The notes under the pieces: generated by a model
Databases searched by the model: none
Told to the model about the DNA's origin: nothing
What the model saw: only the letters and a program-made list of their open reading frames with translations
Source of the DNA: Blastocatellia bacterium
GTDB lineage: Bacteria > Acidobacteriota > Blastocatellia > Pyrinomonadales > Pyrinomonadaceae
Direction: 5' to 3'
Length of the DNA: 5,340 nucleotides
Assembly (NCBI GenBank): GCA_003175865.1
Contig: PSRF01000286.1
Coordinates: 1 to 5,340, forward strand
Part shown: positions 5,246 through 5,340 of the stretch, in pieces
Layout of the letters: every line of letters starts with the position of its first letter
How positions within the stretch are numbered: position 1 is the stretch's first letter
Position numbers and translations under genes: made by a program

Positions 5246-5340
5246 AGGAGGGAGAACCGCGAGTGCCGTTCCGAAGCCGTAATTGAACCTGCACAAGACA
5301 GGTGGGTGACCTCTTAATGTCGCCGCCTCTGGCATTTCTT
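5246..5340 (-). ncRNA. ssrS: 6S RNA, 3' part, cut by window edge
   Basis: Read on the minus strand, the segment follows the order of the 3' half of 6S RNA. It has GGCGGCGACATTAAGAGG, then CACCC with a small hairpin (ACCTG pairing CAGGT, 5303-5299 with 5291-5287, seven-base loop), then GGTTCAATTACGGCTTCGG, CGGCA, and GCGGTTCTCCC as the 3' strand of the closing stem. The E. coli RNA has the comparable series GGGTTACAGCCTGCGGCGGCA followed by TCTCGGAGATTCC. 6S RNA mimics an open promoter and binds sigma-70 RNA polymerase holoenzyme in stationary phase. The 5' strand of the closing stem and central bubble would lie beyond 5340. The 3' end is placed roughly, just past the closing stem. Its position upstream of ymdB agrees with the known zapA-6S-rny-ymdB type of neighbourhood. 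The segment has no protein-like frame. Confidence 0.62.

Noticed and set aside
5079..5282. Plus-strand frame spanning the ymdB start, the palindrome and part of the 6S RNA
   Set aside because: It crosses a structural repeat and a probable structured RNA and overlaps the N-terminus of ymdB in antisense. No protein-like features are present.

Overview
The window carries five protein genes, the 3' part of a likely 6S RNA, and several inverted repeats. Base composition is moderate (about half G+C by eye). The gene content is bacterial housekeeping: no phage, CRISPR or transposase gene is visible. A YmdB phosphodiesterase next to a 6S-like RNA, a secreted HExxH protein with a 'STEQILHPDKY' segment, a TPR protein with a signal peptide, and a dense short-palindrome style of repeat together suggest an Acidobacteriota-like genome, perhaps Blastocatellia. 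That assignment rests on my recognition of families, not on a search, and is tentative.

Layout, left to right. Positions 1-953 (minus) hold the N-terminal 317 residues of a biotin-dependent acyl-CoA carboxylase beta subunit, cut by the window edge. A 148-base gap (954-1101) follows, containing a terminator-like inverted repeat that belongs to the next minus-strand gene. Positions 1102-2415 (minus) encode an exported putative zinc metallopeptidase. A 103-base divergent spacer separates it from a plus-strand YbgC/FadM-type hotdog thioesterase (2519-3007). The 418-base region 3008-3425 has no credible gene but three inverted repeats, and it ends in the window's only strong Shine-Dalgarno sequence. 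This precedes a plus-strand secreted TPR protein (3426-4358). Two bases after its stop codon comes the stop codon of the convergent ymdB gene (4361-5143, minus). Immediately upstream of ymdB lies a large imperfect palindrome (5155-5237) ending in a T5 run, and upstream of that the 3' part of a 6S RNA (about 5246-5340, minus).

How the parts relate: the carboxylase and the hotdog thioesterase both act on acyl-CoA esters, but they are on opposite strands and separated by the peptidase, so they need not be co-regulated. 6S RNA and YmdB form the one coherent block. From memory, bacteria of several phyla carry zapA, 6S RNA, RNase Y and ymdB as neighbours, and this window shows the 6S to ymdB junction, apparently with a repeat element at the place where rny often lies. 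The most interesting structure is that palindrome: its last stem base is 11 bases from the ymdB start codon, so any transcript running from the 6S RNA side must pass a strong hairpin plus U-run before ymdB is translated. I see no evidence of a wholly new multi-gene system.
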